Source: Pseudomonas sp. RIT-PI-S (GTDB lineage Bacteria > Pseudomonadota > Gammaproteobacteria > Pseudomonadales > Pseudomonadaceae). From it: a stretch of 64,000 nucleotides of DNA. The stretch covers positions 118,187 through 182,186 of the forward strand of contig NZ_JANZKJ010000010.1 in the NCBI RefSeq assembly GCF_025642975.1, given 5' to 3'. A program made the position numbers and the translations under genes. The notes beneath the pieces are model-generated. The model made no database searches. It was not told the origin of the DNA and saw only the letters and a list, made by a program, of their open reading frames with translations. Below are positions 45,970 to 55,163 of this stretch, one piece after another. Every line of letters starts with the position of its first letter. Within the stretch, counting starts at the first letter, position 1.

Positions 45970-47654
45970 GAAGGGGCAGGGTAGTGAGCAAGGTGACCCC
46001 TCTGGCATGGCTGCGCAGTGGAGCCCCCGGGGTTTGGCTGAGCGCCGGCGCGGTTTCGGTGGCAGTCATCATGACCCTTGGGCTGCTGGCGCTGATTGCG
46101 ATCCGCGGCCTGGGCCATTTCTGGCCCGCGGACCTGCTCCAGGCTACTTATCAGGTACCCGGCCAGGCGCCCGTTGCGCTGATTGGCGAGGTAGTCGAAC
46201 AAGAACAGGCGCCCAGGGCCAGGTTGCGTGGCGCCGGCCTGCCGCTCAACGATGATGGCAGCACGCTCGCTACCCGGGCGCTGATCAAACTGGGTAACCG
46301 GGACCTCAATGGCAATGACTTCAACTGGGTCATCGATGAGTGGCTGGTGGACCGTCAGTTCCCGCCCCAACTGGTCACCCTGGAGCGCCGCGAGTGGGGC
46401 AACTTCTACGGCAGCCTCATCAACCTCAAGGAGGCAGGGCTGGTGATCGCGGAAGGCGAGGGCGCCTGGGCGCCGCTTCAGGCCCGGCTGGCCAGGGCCG
46501 AAGAACTCTCGCGTCAGCTCGAACAGCTTGAAAAGAACGACGTCGGGGGCATCAATCACAGCTTGGAGCGGCTGCGCCTGCAAAACCGCCAGCTGGAACT
46601 CAGCGGTAAGCTGACGGCTACCGCACAGGCTGACTTCGCCGCTGAGCGCAGTGCCTTGGCGGCTCGCTACCAGGGTTTGGAAGCCCAGCTGGACGATCTA
46701 CGTCGCCAAGCGGAGCGCGACAGCGTCACCTTGAGCGACGCCCAGGGCCGCCAGGTAGAGGTCAGCCTGGCGAACGTGTTGCGTGCCTATCGGCCCAACG
46801 CCATGGGATGGGCGGAGAAAACCGCTTTCTACTTCAGCAAGCTGTGGGAGTTCCTAAGCACCGAACCGCGTGAAGCGAACACCGAGGGCGGAGTGTTCCC
46901 GGCCATCTTCGGCACTGTGATGATGACCCTGATCATGGCGGTCGTGGTCACGCCCTTTGGCGTGCTGGCCGCTGTCTATCTTCGTGAGTATGCGCGCCAA
47001 GGCTGGATGACTCGGCTGATCCGCATCGCGGTCAATAACCTGGCTGGGGTACCGGCGATCGTCTACGGCGTGTTTGGCCTGGGCTTTTTCGTCTATGTGC
47101 TGGGCGGTTCACTGGACCGGCTGTTCTTCGCCCAAGCGTTGCCCGCGCCCACTCTCGGCACGCCGGGCTTGCTCTGGGCTTCGCTGACGCTGTCGTTGTT
47201 GGCCGTGCCCGTGGTGATCGTTGCCACCGAAGAGGGCTTGGCGCGCATACCGCGGTCACTGCGCGAGGGCTCGCTGGCGCTGGGCGCGACCAAGGCGCAA
47301 ACCCTCTGGAAAATCGTGCTGCCCATGGCCAGCCCGGCCATGATGACCGGGCTGATCCTCGCCATTGCCCGGGCAGCCGGAGAAGTGGCACCGTTGATGC
47401 TGGTCGGCGTGGTCAAGCTCGCACCCGCCTTGCCCGTCGATGGCAACTACCCCTACCTGCACCTGGACCAGAAAATCATGCACCTGGGCTTTCACATCTA
47501 CGATGTGGGCTTCCAGAGCCCGAATGTGGAGGCGGCGCGGCCACTGGTGTATGCCACGGCCCTGCTGCTGGTAGTGGTCATCGGCTTGCTTAACCTGTCG
47601 GCCGTGGCGATCCGCAACCATTTGCGGGAGAAATACCGTGCCCTCGACACTTGA
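45966..47654 (+). CDS. pstA: Phosphate ABC transporter permease PstA (long form)
   Basis: 562 aa if started at the GTG that overlaps the pstC stop by four bases; an alternative GTG at 45984 would give 556 aa. A membrane helix (about 27-49) precedes a 250-residue periplasmic insertion with a coiled coil (about 168-245; ARAEELSRQLEQLEKND, LRLQNRQLELSG). The permease core follows (about 305-555; YLREYARQGW, SLALGATKAQTLWKIVLPMA). It is translationally coupled to pstC and followed by pstB. Confidence 0.92.
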   Translation: MRRGRVVSKVTPLAWLRSGAPGVWLSAGAVSVAVIMTLGLLALIAIRGLGHFWPADLLQATYQVPGQAPVALIGEVVEQEQAPRARLRGAGLPLNDDGSTLATRALIKLGNRDLNGNDFNWVIDEWLVDRQFPPQLVTLERREWGNFYGSLINLKEAGLVIAEGEGAWAPLQARLARAEELSRQLEQLEKNDVGGINHSLERLRLQNRQLELSGKLTATAQADFAAERSALAARYQGLEAQLDDLRRQAERDSVTLSDAQGRQVEVSLANVLRAYRPNAMGWAEKTAFYFSKLWEFLSTEPREANTEGGVFPAIFGTVMMTLIMAVVVTPFGVLAAVYLREYARQGWMTRLIRIAVNNLAGVPAIVYGVFGLGFFVYVLGGSLDRLFFAQALPAPTLGTPGLLWASLTLSLLAVPVVIVATEEGLARIPRSLREGSLALGATKAQTLWKIVLPMASPAMMTGLILAIARAAGEVAPLMLVGVVKLAPALPVDGNYPYLHLDQKIMHLGFHIYDVGFQSPNVEAARPLVYATALLLVVVIGLLNLSAVAIRNHLREKYRALDT

Positions 47655-47708
47655 TGTAGCGGGCGGCCCATGCTGCTCGTTGGACGACTGATAGGTATGG
47701 AGCTTCCG

Positions 47709-48542
47709 ATGGAGCAACACACACCCGGCCGCCGCCTTGACATGGCCGCGCTGGGCCGCAAGAAGCAGCGGCTGGACATTGCTACCGAGGACATCGCTAT
47801 CGAGGTCGCCGGGTTGAGCCTGTATTACGGCAAGCAGCAGGCGTTGTTCGACGTAGCGCTGAACATTGCGCAGCGACGGGTCACCTCGTTCATCGGGCCG
47901 TCTGGCTGTGGCAAGTCCACCCTGCTACGCACCTTCAACCGCATGAACGACCTGGTCGATGAGTGCCGTGTGGAAGGCGCCGTCAACCTGTACGGGGCCG
48001 ATATCTATCGCAAGGGCGAAGATGTCGCCGAGCTGCGTCGGAGGGTGGGCATGGTGTTCCAGAAGCCTAACCCCTTCCCCAAGACCATCTACGAGAACGT
48101 GGTGTATGGGCTGCGCATCCAGGGCGTTAAGAAGAAGCGTGTGCTCGATGACGCCGTGGAATGGGCACTGCGCGGCGCCGCGCTGTGGGATGAGGTAAAG
48201 GACCGGCTGCATGAGTCCGCCCTGGGGTTGTCCGGTGGCCAGCAGCAGCGGCTGGTCATTGCCCGGACCATCGCCGTGGAGCCGGAGGTGCTGTTGCTCG
48301 ACGAGCCGTGTTCGGCACTGGACCCGATCTCTACGCTCAAGGTCGAGGAGTTGATCTACGAACTGAAATCACGCTTCACCATAGTGATCGTGACCCACAA
48401 CATGCAGCAGGCCGCCCGTGTATCCGATTACACGGCGTTCATGCACATGGGCAAGCTGGTCGAGTTCGGCGATACCGACCGCATGTTTACCAACCCCCAG
48501 AAAAGGCAGACCGAAGACTACATCACCGGCCGCTACGGCTGA
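47709..48542 (+). CDS. pstB: Phosphate ABC transporter ATP-binding protein PstB
   Basis: 277 aa ATPase of the Pst importer. The ATG at 47709 has GGAG six bases upstream and gives the usual length; earlier in-frame ATGs at 47670 and 47697 are less likely. Walker [10 protein letters not shown], the Q-loop region, signature LSGGQQQRL and Walker [14 protein letters not shown] are all intact, with [17 protein letters not shown] as the H-loop. Confidence 0.96.
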   Translation: MEQHTPGRRLDMAALGRKKQRLDIATEDIAIEVAGLSLYYGKQQALFDVALNIAQRRVTSFIGPSGCGKSTLLRTFNRMNDLVDECRVEGAVNLYGADIYRKGEDVAELRRRVGMVFQKPNPFPKTIYENVVYGLRIQGVKKKRVLDDAVEWALRGAALWDEVKDRLHESALGLSGGQQQRLVIARTIAVEPEVLLLDEPCSALDPISTLKVEELIYELKSRFTIVIVTHNMQQAARVSDYTAFMHMGKLVEFGDTDRMFTNPQKRQTEDYITGRYG

Positions 48543-48617
48543 TGGGTGTTCCGCGCTGCTGAAGCACTGCGCCCACCGTTGTCGCCAACTACCCTCGGCA
48601 CACCAAGGACCTGACCC

Positions 48618-49376
48618 ATGATCGACAAACATAGCCTCAATCATCACATCTCCCAGCAGTTCAACGTGGAGCTCGAAGAAGTGCGCAGCCACCTGCTGGC
48701 CATGGGCGGGCTGGTGGAAAAGCAGGTCAACGATGCGGTCAGCGCACTGATCGAGGCAGATTCCGGCCTCGCTCAGCAAGTGCGGGACATCGATGATGAA
48801 ATCAATCAGATGGAGCGCAGCATCGACGAGGAGTGCTTGCGTATCTTGGCCCGCCGCCAGCCTGCCGCGTCGGACCTACGGCTGATCATCAGCATTTCTA
48901 AGTCCGTCATCGACCTGGAGCGGATTGGCGACGAGTCCACCAAGATCGCCCGGCGGGCGATCCAGCTGTGCGAGGAGGGCGAAGCGCCGCGTGGCTATGT
49001 GGAAGTGCGCCACATCGGCGACCAGGTGCTGAAGATGGTCCGTGATGCGCTGGATGCTTTCGCCCGCTTCGACGCCGACCTGGCCCTGGCCGTGGCGCAG
49101 TACGACAAGACCATCGATCGGGAATATAAAACTGCCCTGCGCGAACTGGTGACCTACATGATGGAAGACCCGCGTTCTATCTCGCGGGTGCTCAACGTGA
49201 TCTGGGCGCTGCGCTCGCTGGAGCGCATTGGTGACCATGCGCGCAATATCGCCGAGCTGGTCATTTATCTGGTTCAAGGCACCGATGTAAGGCACCTGGG
49301 GCTGGAACGCATGAAGGAAGAAGTTCGCCGCAACGCCCAGCGCGCTAATGTTTCGGCCCAGCCTGACGATAAGTAA
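48618..49376 (+). CDS. phoU: Phosphate transport regulator PhoU
   Basis: 252 aa cytoplasmic all-helical protein made of two PhoU repeats (about 20-110 and 125-215), each carrying the metal-binding ExxxD-type helices (DIDDEINQMERSIDEECL; RIGDESTKIARR, RIGDHARNIAELV). It links PstB to PhoR and dampens Pho signalling and phosphate uptake. It is the last gene of the pst operon and is followed by a terminator. Confidence 0.97.
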   Translation: MIDKHSLNHHISQQFNVELEEVRSHLLAMGGLVEKQVNDAVSALIEADSGLAQQVRDIDDEINQMERSIDEECLRILARRQPAASDLRLIISISKSVIDLERIGDESTKIARRAIQLCEEGEAPRGYVEVRHIGDQVLKMVRDALDAFARFDADLALAVAQYDKTIDREYKTALRELVTYMMEDPRSISRVLNVIWALRSLERIGDHARNIAELVIYLVQGTDVRHLGLERMKEEVRRNAQRANVSAQPDDK

Positions 49377-49393
49377 GTTTACCCAAGGAACGA

Positions 49394-49417
49394 CGCCCGG
49401 CCCGCGCCGGGCGTTTT
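49394..49417 (+). terminator. Terminator of the pst-phoU operon
   Basis: CGCCCGGC (49394-49401), CCGC loop, GCCGGGCG (49406-49413) and TTTT; an 8-bp GC stem 18 bp after phoU. Confidence 0.88.
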
Positions 49418-49530
49418 CATTCATACTGGGAGCAGTTTTTTTGGCATCCGCAGGGCGGGTGTGAGGTTCGGGCGGCTTATGGCGGCGGTGACGCAGGCTA
49501 TGCTGTTCGAACCAATTTCAGGAGTCCTTA

Positions 49531-50445
49531 ATGGCCAAGGTCAGTGTTCTGGTGGTGGATGACGCGCCTTTCATCCGCGATCTGGTTAAAAAATGTTTGC
49601 GTAACGCCTTCCCTGGAATGCAGATCGAGGACGCAGTCAACGGACGCAAGGCTCAAGCCATGCTGGCCAAGGACCCGTTCGACTTGATCCTCTGCGATTG
49701 GGAAATGCCGGAAATGACCGGCCTGGAGCTACTGAGCTGGTGTCGTGAGCAGGAAAGCACCAAAACCGTGCCCTTCATCATGGTCACCAGCCGGGGCGAC
49801 AAGGAAAACGTCATCCAGGCAATCCAGGCCGGTGTATCGGACTTCGTCGGTAAGCCCTTCACCAACGAGCAGCTGCTGACCAAGGTCAAGAAAGCCCTGC
49901 ACCGTGCTGGCAAGCTCGAGGCCTTGATGAGCGGACCTGGCTCACGGCCTAACGCTGCTGCCTTCGCCAACGATTCCCTCGCAGCCCTGACGGCTAGCCG
50001 CCCGGCCGAGAGCGTGGCAGCGGCAGCACCTGCCGCGGCGCCTCGCCCCGCAGCCCCGGCGCCGGCCGCTGCGGCCCCGGCGCCACGCCCGGCGGCTGCC
50101 GCGAGTGGTGGCCGAGGCCAAGGGCAGCTGCGGCTGGCCGGTGGTGGCAACATGGCCTGCGTGATCAAGGCGCTGAGCCTCAAGGAGGCCTTGTTGGTGG
50201 TCAAGCGGGGCGAGCCCCTGCCGCAGGTGCTTGAGCAAGCGGTGCTGGACCTGGAGCAGGGCGATAACGACGTGGCCCGCCTCAACGGTTACCTACATGC
50301 GGTGGTTGCGGTGGAGGCCAAGCCCGATAGCGAATGGCTGCAGCTGACGTTCCGCTTCGTAGACCAAGACGCGCAAAAGCTGGACTACCTCTCGCGGCTG
50401 ATCGCCCGTGGCACCACGCAGAAACACTTCGTGCCTGGTGCCTAG
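49531..50445 (+). CDS. CheY-like response regulator with Ala/Pro-rich linker and unknown output domain
   Basis: 304 aa. The receiver domain (residues 1-125) has the acidic pocket D10-D11, phosphoacceptor D56 (LCDWEMP) and a C-terminal VGKPFT lysine. Residues 150-192 are Ala/Pro low complexity (for example APAAAPRPAAPAPAAA). Residues 195-304 form a compact domain with no HTH or enzymatic motif I can name (GNMACVIKALSLKEALLVVKRGE, AVLDLEQGDNDVARLNGYLHAV). It lies between phoU and an M23 peptidase, without a cognate kinase nearby. The position corresponds to PA5364 in P. aeruginosa. Confidence 0.88.
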   Translation: MAKVSVLVVDDAPFIRDLVKKCLRNAFPGMQIEDAVNGRKAQAMLAKDPFDLILCDWEMPEMTGLELLSWCREQESTKTVPFIMVTSRGDKENVIQAIQAGVSDFVGKPFTNEQLLTKVKKALHRAGKLEALMSGPGSRPNAAAFANDSLAALTASRPAESVAAAAPAAAPRPAAPAPAAAAPAPRPAAAASGGRGQGQLRLAGGGNMACVIKALSLKEALLVVKRGEPLPQVLEQAVLDLEQGDNDVARLNGYLHAVVAVEAKPDSEWLQLTFRFVDQDAQKLDYLSRLIARGTTQKHFVPGA

Positions 50446-50516
50446 GGCACTGGAGCGGCGTAGCAGGGCAGATCGCTGCTAGGCTACGTCGCTATATCGT
50501 TTGGGGTGAACTCACC

Positions 50517-51413
50517 ATGCGCTGGCGCTACCTGCTTTCCGCACTGGTCGCCGCTGCCTGCAGCCACGCTCAGGCCGTGGCGATCTACAAATTCGTCGAT
50601 GCCAATGGCGTGGTCAATTACACGGACCGGGTAACACCGGGCGCGCGGCGGCTGGTGTTCGAAGATCGAATGGTCGAGTCGCTGGCCGCCCAGGTGCGCT
50701 TGAATACCCGGCGTATGGGAACGAAGGTGAGCTACGAAGCGCAGAACGACCTTTATGCGCCAGTACAGGTAGAGCTTCGCCTGGCTCACCTGCGTAACGC
50801 TGCCGGTACTGCCCCTCGCAGCATCACTCGGACCGTCCCCCCGCGCTCCACCCTCACCCTCGCTACCTTGGTGGCAGCCAAGGCAGGCACGCCGGTGACC
50901 GGCACACCTGGCTTCAGCTACGCCTTGGGCGATCCTTCCGCCAGCCCAGCTACATATCGATACCCCTTCCCCTGGCTCGGAGGGCCCTTCCGGATCAGCC
51001 AAGGTCCGAACGGGACCTTCAGCCATACCGGTGCCCTTGGGCGTTATGCCATCGACATTGCCATGCCTGAGGGCACGCCCATCATCGCTGCGCGGGCCGG
51101 CACCGTGATCAAGGTCGAGAACAATCAGGGTGCTGGTGGCGCCGAGCCTTCGGGCAATTTCGTGCGCGTGCTGCATGACGACGGCACCATGGGCGTTTAC
51201 CTGCACCTGATGCAGGGGTCGATTGTGGTCCGTGAGGGAGAGCAGGTGAGGCTTGGCGAACCGCTAGGACGTTCGGGAAATACCGGGCACAGCACCGGCC
51301 CGCACTTGCATTTCGTGGTTCAACGCAACGGCGGGCGGGGGCTGGAGTCCATTCCTTATCAATTCGACAGGCCTCTGCAAAGCCTGCCGAATTTTGCCGT
51401 GGGTGACCGTTAG
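50517..51413 (+). CDS. M23-family peptidase with N-terminal DUF4124-like domain
   Basis: 298 aa exported protein from ATG 50517, with GGGGTGA as its ribosome site. Signal peptide MRWRYLLSALVAAACSHAQA; then a DUF4124-type segment (about 22-45, IYKFVDANGVVNYTDR); then a LytM/M23 domain (about 160-290) with GTPIIAARAGTVIKVENN and HSTGPHLHFVV. The first zinc-site motif reads GRYAIDIAMPEG, with Arg where HxxxD would have His; a nearby His in FSHTG may substitute, as in related proteins. It is either a murein endopeptidase or an EnvC-like activator without catalysis. Confidence 0.88.
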   Translation: MRWRYLLSALVAAACSHAQAVAIYKFVDANGVVNYTDRVTPGARRLVFEDRMVESLAAQVRLNTRRMGTKVSYEAQNDLYAPVQVELRLAHLRNAAGTAPRSITRTVPPRSTLTLATLVAAKAGTPVTGTPGFSYALGDPSASPATYRYPFPWLGGPFRISQGPNGTFSHTGALGRYAIDIAMPEGTPIIAARAGTVIKVENNQGAGGAEPSGNFVRVLHDDGTMGVYLHLMQGSIVVREGEQVRLGEPLGRSGNTGHSTGPHLHFVVQRNGGRGLESIPYQFDRPLQSLPNFAVGDR

Positions 51414-51421
51414 CGGGCGTT

Positions 51422-52762
51422 TCAGCTGAGCTTGAGCACCTTGGCCAACACGATCTTGGGGCCTTTCATCTTCTTGATGATGATCCGTAGGCCTTCCACT
51501 TCGATCACTTCTTCGTCTTCGGGCACCCGCTTGAGGCTGTCGTAGACCAGCCCTGCAAGTGTTTCAGCCTCGATGTGGTCCAGGTCCACCCCTAGCAGGC
51601 GCTCGACCTTGAACAGCGGAGTGTCGCCGCGCACCAAGAGCTTGCCGGGCTGGTACGCCAGCACGCCGCGTTCTGCCTTGCGATGCTCATCCTGGATATC
51701 GCCCACCAGAACTTCCAGCACGTCTTCCATGGTGAGGTACCCGATGACCTTGCCGTCGGCTTCTTCGACCAGGGCAAAGTGCGCCGCGCCGGTGCGGAAC
51801 TGCTCGAGCAGCTCGGCCAGCGGCATGTGGCGAGACACGCGCTCCAGCGGCCGGGTCAGCTCGGCGAGGTTGAACGACTCGGGCACGTGGTCCAATGCCG
51901 CCAGCTCCAGCAGCAGGTCCTTGATGTGCAGCAGGCCGACGAACTCACCACGCTCGCTGTCGTACACCGGGTAGCGGCTGTACTTGTGGCGGCGGAAGGT
52001 GGCGAGGATCTCCTTGAGCGGCGCGCTGTGCTCCAGCACAACCAGGTCCTCGCGGGAATTGGCCCAGTCGACCACTTCCAGCTCGCCCATCTCCACCGCC
52101 GAAGCCAGCACACGCATGCCCTGGTCGCTCGGGTCCTGGCCACGGCTGGAGTGGAGGATGAGCTTGAGTTCTTCGCGGCTGTAATGGTGCTCGTGGTGCG
52201 GCCCCGGCTCGCCTTGGCCAGCAATGCGCAGGATGCCGTTGGCGCTGGCATTGAGCAGCCAGATGGCCGGGTACATCGCCCAGTAGAACAGATACAGCGG
52301 GACGGCCGTCCACAGCGACAGCAATTCCGGCTTGCGAATGGCCCAGGATTTGGGCGCCAGTTCCCCTACCACGATGTGCAGGTAGGAAATCACGAAGAAG
52401 GCGGTAAAGAACGAGGCACCCCGGATGACTTCCGCGGACTGTACCCCCAGCACCGACAGCAGCGGCTCGAGCAAGTGAGCAAAGGCAGGCTCGCCCACCC
52501 AGCCCAAGCCGAGCGAGGCGAGGGTGATGCCCAACTGGCAGGCAGACAGGTAAGCGTCAAGCTGGTTATGCACGGTGCGCAGGATCTTCCCGCGCCAGCC
52601 TTGCTTCTCGGCAATCGATTCAACCCGGGTGGAGCGCAGCTTGACCATGGCGAACTCGGCCGCAACGAAGAAGCCGTTGAGCAAAACCAGGAAGAATGCG
52701 AAGAGAATCATGCCGAAATCGGCGAAGAGGGCTTGGAGCGATAAAGCAGGGGAAGGGTCCAT
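51422..52762 (-). CDS. CNNM/CorC-type hemolysin-family membrane protein
   Basis: 446 aa inner-membrane protein with an N-terminal CNNM (DUF21) domain of three to four helices (residues 10-200; VLLNGFFVAAEFAMVKLRSTRVE), a CBS pair (about 215-335; YPVYDSERGEFVGLLHIKDLL, HFALVEEADGKVIGYLTMEDVLEVLVGDI) and a CorC_HlyC domain (about 350-440). The family is linked to Mg2+ or Co2+ efflux; 'hemolysin' is historical. It converges with the M23 peptidase gene, and phoR lies downstream in position. Confidence 0.92.
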   Translation of the reverse strand: MDPSPALSLQALFADFGMILFAFFLVLLNGFFVAAEFAMVKLRSTRVESIAEKQGWRGKILRTVHNQLDAYLSACQLGITLASLGLGWVGEPAFAHLLEPLLSVLGVQSAEVIRGASFFTAFFVISYLHIVVGELAPKSWAIRKPELLSLWTAVPLYLFYWAMYPAIWLLNASANGILRIAGQGEPGPHHEHHYSREELKLILHSSRGQDPSDQGMRVLASAVEMGELEVVDWANSREDLVVLEHSAPLKEILATFRRHKYSRYPVYDSERGEFVGLLHIKDLLLELAALDHVPESFNLAELTRPLERVSRHMPLAELLEQFRTGAAHFALVEEADGKVIGYLTMEDVLEVLVGDIQDEHRKAERGVLAYQPGKLLVRGDTPLFKVERLLGVDLDHIEAETLAGLVYDSLKRVPEDEEVIEVEGLRIIIKKMKGPKIVLAKVLKLS

Positions 52763-52979
52763 TGGGAGACGTGTGAGATCCGTGCTGATAAAAAGGAGTT
52801 AGCGCCATTCGCCGGCGCGAATGAAGCAATTTAGCGATTAGATTCAGGATTGGCCAGTGGTAAACCGTGCGCCCCCGGCGCTTGGGTTCACAGGCCGTCG
52901 CCAAGCTCATAGAAATCCAGCGCTGGGCCTGAGTTGTGGGATTGGGGCAAAGCCACGCGAATGTGGGCTTATTGGCCCG

Positions 52980-54293
52980 CTACTCGTCCGTTGCCGGCGC
53001 CGCCAGCGCTGTCAGCGGGAAGTGGCAGGTGAAGGTGCTGCCCTTGCCGGGCACGCTGGTGATCTCGAGCCGCCCCTTATGCCGCAGCAACACATGCTTG
53101 ACGATCGCCAGCCCCAGGCCGGTGCCGCCCGTGCTTGAGCTGCGGCTGGAGTCGACCCGGTAAAACCGTTCGGTAAGCCTGGGTATATGCTTTGGCTCGA
53201 TGCCGATGCCCGAGTCCTGCACACTCAAGTGCAACCCGGTTTCATCCTGCCACCAATGCACGTGCACCCGGCCGTTGTCCGGGGTGTATTTCACCCCGTT
53301 GAATACCAGGTTGGAAAATGCGCTGCGCAGCTCCGGTTCGCTTCCTTTCATCCGCAGGCCGGGCGCTGCCTCCAGGGTGACCAGATGGTGGCGCTCGCCG
53401 GACAGCGCCGTGGCGTCGTTGACGATGCTACGCAGCATGGCATGCACATCGACGGGATGGTTGTCCGACGGGTAATCGGTCGCTTCCAACTTGGCCAGCA
53501 GCAGTAGGTCGTTTAGCAGCGTCTGCATGCGGCTGCCTTGTTGCTGCATTTGTTGCAGGGCGCGCAGCCAGCGAGGGTTCAGATGCCCGGCGTTATCCAG
53601 CAGCGTCTCCAGGTAGCCGGTGATCACGGTAAGCGGTGTACGCAATTCGTGGGACACGTTGGCGATGAAGTCTTTGCGCATCTGCTCGAGCTGGTGGATG
53701 CGAGTCACGTCACGCACCACCATCAGGTGTTCGTTGTTGCCGTAGCGGGTGATCATGAACTGCAGGCGTACCCGGTCATTCAAGGGCGACGGCATTTCCA
53801 GAGGCTCTGCGTAATGCTCGGCTTCGAAGTAATCCTTGAACCTGGGGTGGCGCACCAGGTTGGTGATGGGCTGGCCGCCGTCTTGGGGAGTCTTGAGGCC
53901 CAGGAGGGTTTCGGCGGCGCGATTCCACCATTCCAGGTTGCCGTCGCTGTCGAGCATGATCACGGCATCGCGCAAGGCTGCGGTGGATTCCTGCACCCGG
54001 TCGATCACGCCTTGCAGGCGCGCCCTGGCACGGCTGTCCCGTCGTTGCAGGTTGTAGATGTTATCAAACACATCTCCCCACAGCCCATGACCCTCGGGTG
54101 GTGCCTCGTCTGGCTGCTGGTGGCGCAGCCAATGCTGCAGCCGCAGCAGGTGGCGCAGGGTGTTGGCCAGGTAGCCTCCCAGGCCCGCGGCAAGGCAAAG
54201 GCCATAGTGGCCGGTCAACAACCCCAGCAGTAGGCACGCGCCAATCAATAGCAGTAGATGGCGAAGCAGAACGCCGTGCCAGTTCCGGTTCAA
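52980..54293 (-). CDS. phoR: Phosphate regulon sensor histidine kinase PhoR
   Basis: 437 aa membrane kinase: two close N-terminal helices (about 7-45), a short linker, a PAS domain (about 95-200), the dimerisation H-box with H215 (NVSHELRTPLTVI) and an ATPase domain with N-box (LVFNGVKYTPD), G1 (DSGIGIEP) and G2 (GGTGLGLAI). The short periplasmic loop is typical of PhoR, which reads PstSCAB-PhoU rather than phosphate itself. It follows phoB by 33 bp as an operon. Confidence 0.96.
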   Translation of the reverse strand: MNRNWHGVLLRHLLLLIGACLLLGLLTGHYGLCLAAGLGGYLANTLRHLLRLQHWLRHQQPDEAPPEGHGLWGDVFDNIYNLQRRDSRARARLQGVIDRVQESTAALRDAVIMLDSDGNLEWWNRAAETLLGLKTPQDGGQPITNLVRHPRFKDYFEAEHYAEPLEMPSPLNDRVRLQFMITRYGNNEHLMVVRDVTRIHQLEQMRKDFIANVSHELRTPLTVITGYLETLLDNAGHLNPRWLRALQQMQQQGSRMQTLLNDLLLLAKLEATDYPSDNHPVDVHAMLRSIVNDATALSGERHHLVTLEAAPGLRMKGSEPELRSAFSNLVFNGVKYTPDNGRVHVHWWQDETGLHLSVQDSGIGIEPKHIPRLTERFYRVDSSRSSSTGGTGLGLAIVKHVLLRHKGRLEITSVPGKGSTFTCHFPLTALAAPATDE

Positions 54294-54326
54294 TTAGCGA
54301 TCAGTCCTTTGGCAATGCTCACCGCT

Positions 54327-55016
54327 TCAAGCCTTGGTGGAAAAACGGTACCCCGTCCCGCGCACGGTTTGTACCAGGTTCTCATAGGCATCGCCCAGCG
54401 CCTTGCGCAACCGGCGGATGTGCACATCGACGGTACGTTCTTCTACATACACGTTGCCGCCCCAAACCTGATCGAGCAACTGGCCGCGGGTATAGGCACG
54501 TTCCTGGTGGGTCATGAAGAACTGCAGCAGGCGGTATTCGGTGGGCCCCATATCGGCTGGGCGCCCGTCGATGGTCACGCGGTGGCTGATCGGGTCCAGC
54601 AGCAGGCCGCCTACCTCGATCGGTGTTTCGTTGTCGGTAGCGCCGGCGCGGCGTAGTACGGCCTTGAGGCGAGCGACCAGTTCGCGCGGTGAAAACGGCT
54701 TGGTGATGTAGTCGTCGGCGCCCACTTCCAAGCCTTGGATCTTATTGTCCTCTTCACCCTTGGCGGTGAGCATGATGATCGGCGTGGCGGCGGTCAGCTC
54801 GTCTCGCTTGAGACGGCGAGCCAGCTCGATCCCGGACGTGCCGGGGAGCATCCAATCAAGCAGGATCAGGTCCGGCTTGCGGTCGACGATGATGGCGTGG
54901 GCCTGCTGGCTGTTTTCCGCTTCAAGGCATTCATAGCCGGCCATTTCCAGCGCCACAGCGATCATCTCGCGGATAGGCGCTTCGTCGTCGACTATGAGAA
55001 TGCTTTTACCCACCAT
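54327..55016 (-). CDS. phoB: Phosphate regulon response regulator PhoB
   Basis: 229 aa OmpR-family regulator. Receiver domain with D10/D11 and phospho-acceptor D54 (LLDWMLPG), conserved T and K105-type [11 protein letters not shown]; winged HTH at about 132-227 ([35 protein letters not shown]). It activates pst, pho and its own promoter through the Pho boxes annotated here. An upstream Pho box on the same strand supports autoregulation. Confidence 0.97.
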   Translation of the reverse strand: MVGKSILIVDDEAPIREMIAVALEMAGYECLEAENSQQAHAIIVDRKPDLILLDWMLPGTSGIELARRLKRDELTAATPIIMLTAKGEEDNKIQGLEVGADDYITKPFSPRELVARLKAVLRRAGATDNETPIEVGGLLLDPISHRVTIDGRPADMGPTEYRLLQFFMTHQERAYTRGQLLDQVWGGNVYVEERTVDVHIRRLRKALGDAYENLVQTVRGTGYRFSTKA

Positions 55017-55052
55017 GGTTTAACCTCAAGCCTGTCCTGGATGTTGCGCTGC

Positions 55053-55086
55053 ATTAGATAACGCAAATATTGCAGTCACATGACAG
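55053..55086 (-). promoter_or_regulatory. Pho box and -10 of phoBR
   Basis: Reading the minus strand: CTGTCAT (55086-55080), GTGA, CTGCAAT (55075-55069), then 10 bp to TCTAAT (55058-55053), which differs from TATAAT at one position. The geometry matches that of the pstS promoter and supports PhoB autoregulation. Confidence 0.85.
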
Positions 55087-55163
55087 CTTCGAGAAGGGTA
55101 GCAAGTTATCCCCCGCGCGCTGAAGCTTTCCGCTGCGCGTGCCCCCGCCGTTTGGTGCATGGC

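Noticed and set aside
51683..52744. 353-codon plus-strand frame opposite the CNNM/CorC gene
   Set aside because: Antisense shadow of a conserved membrane protein; no start context or family pattern.
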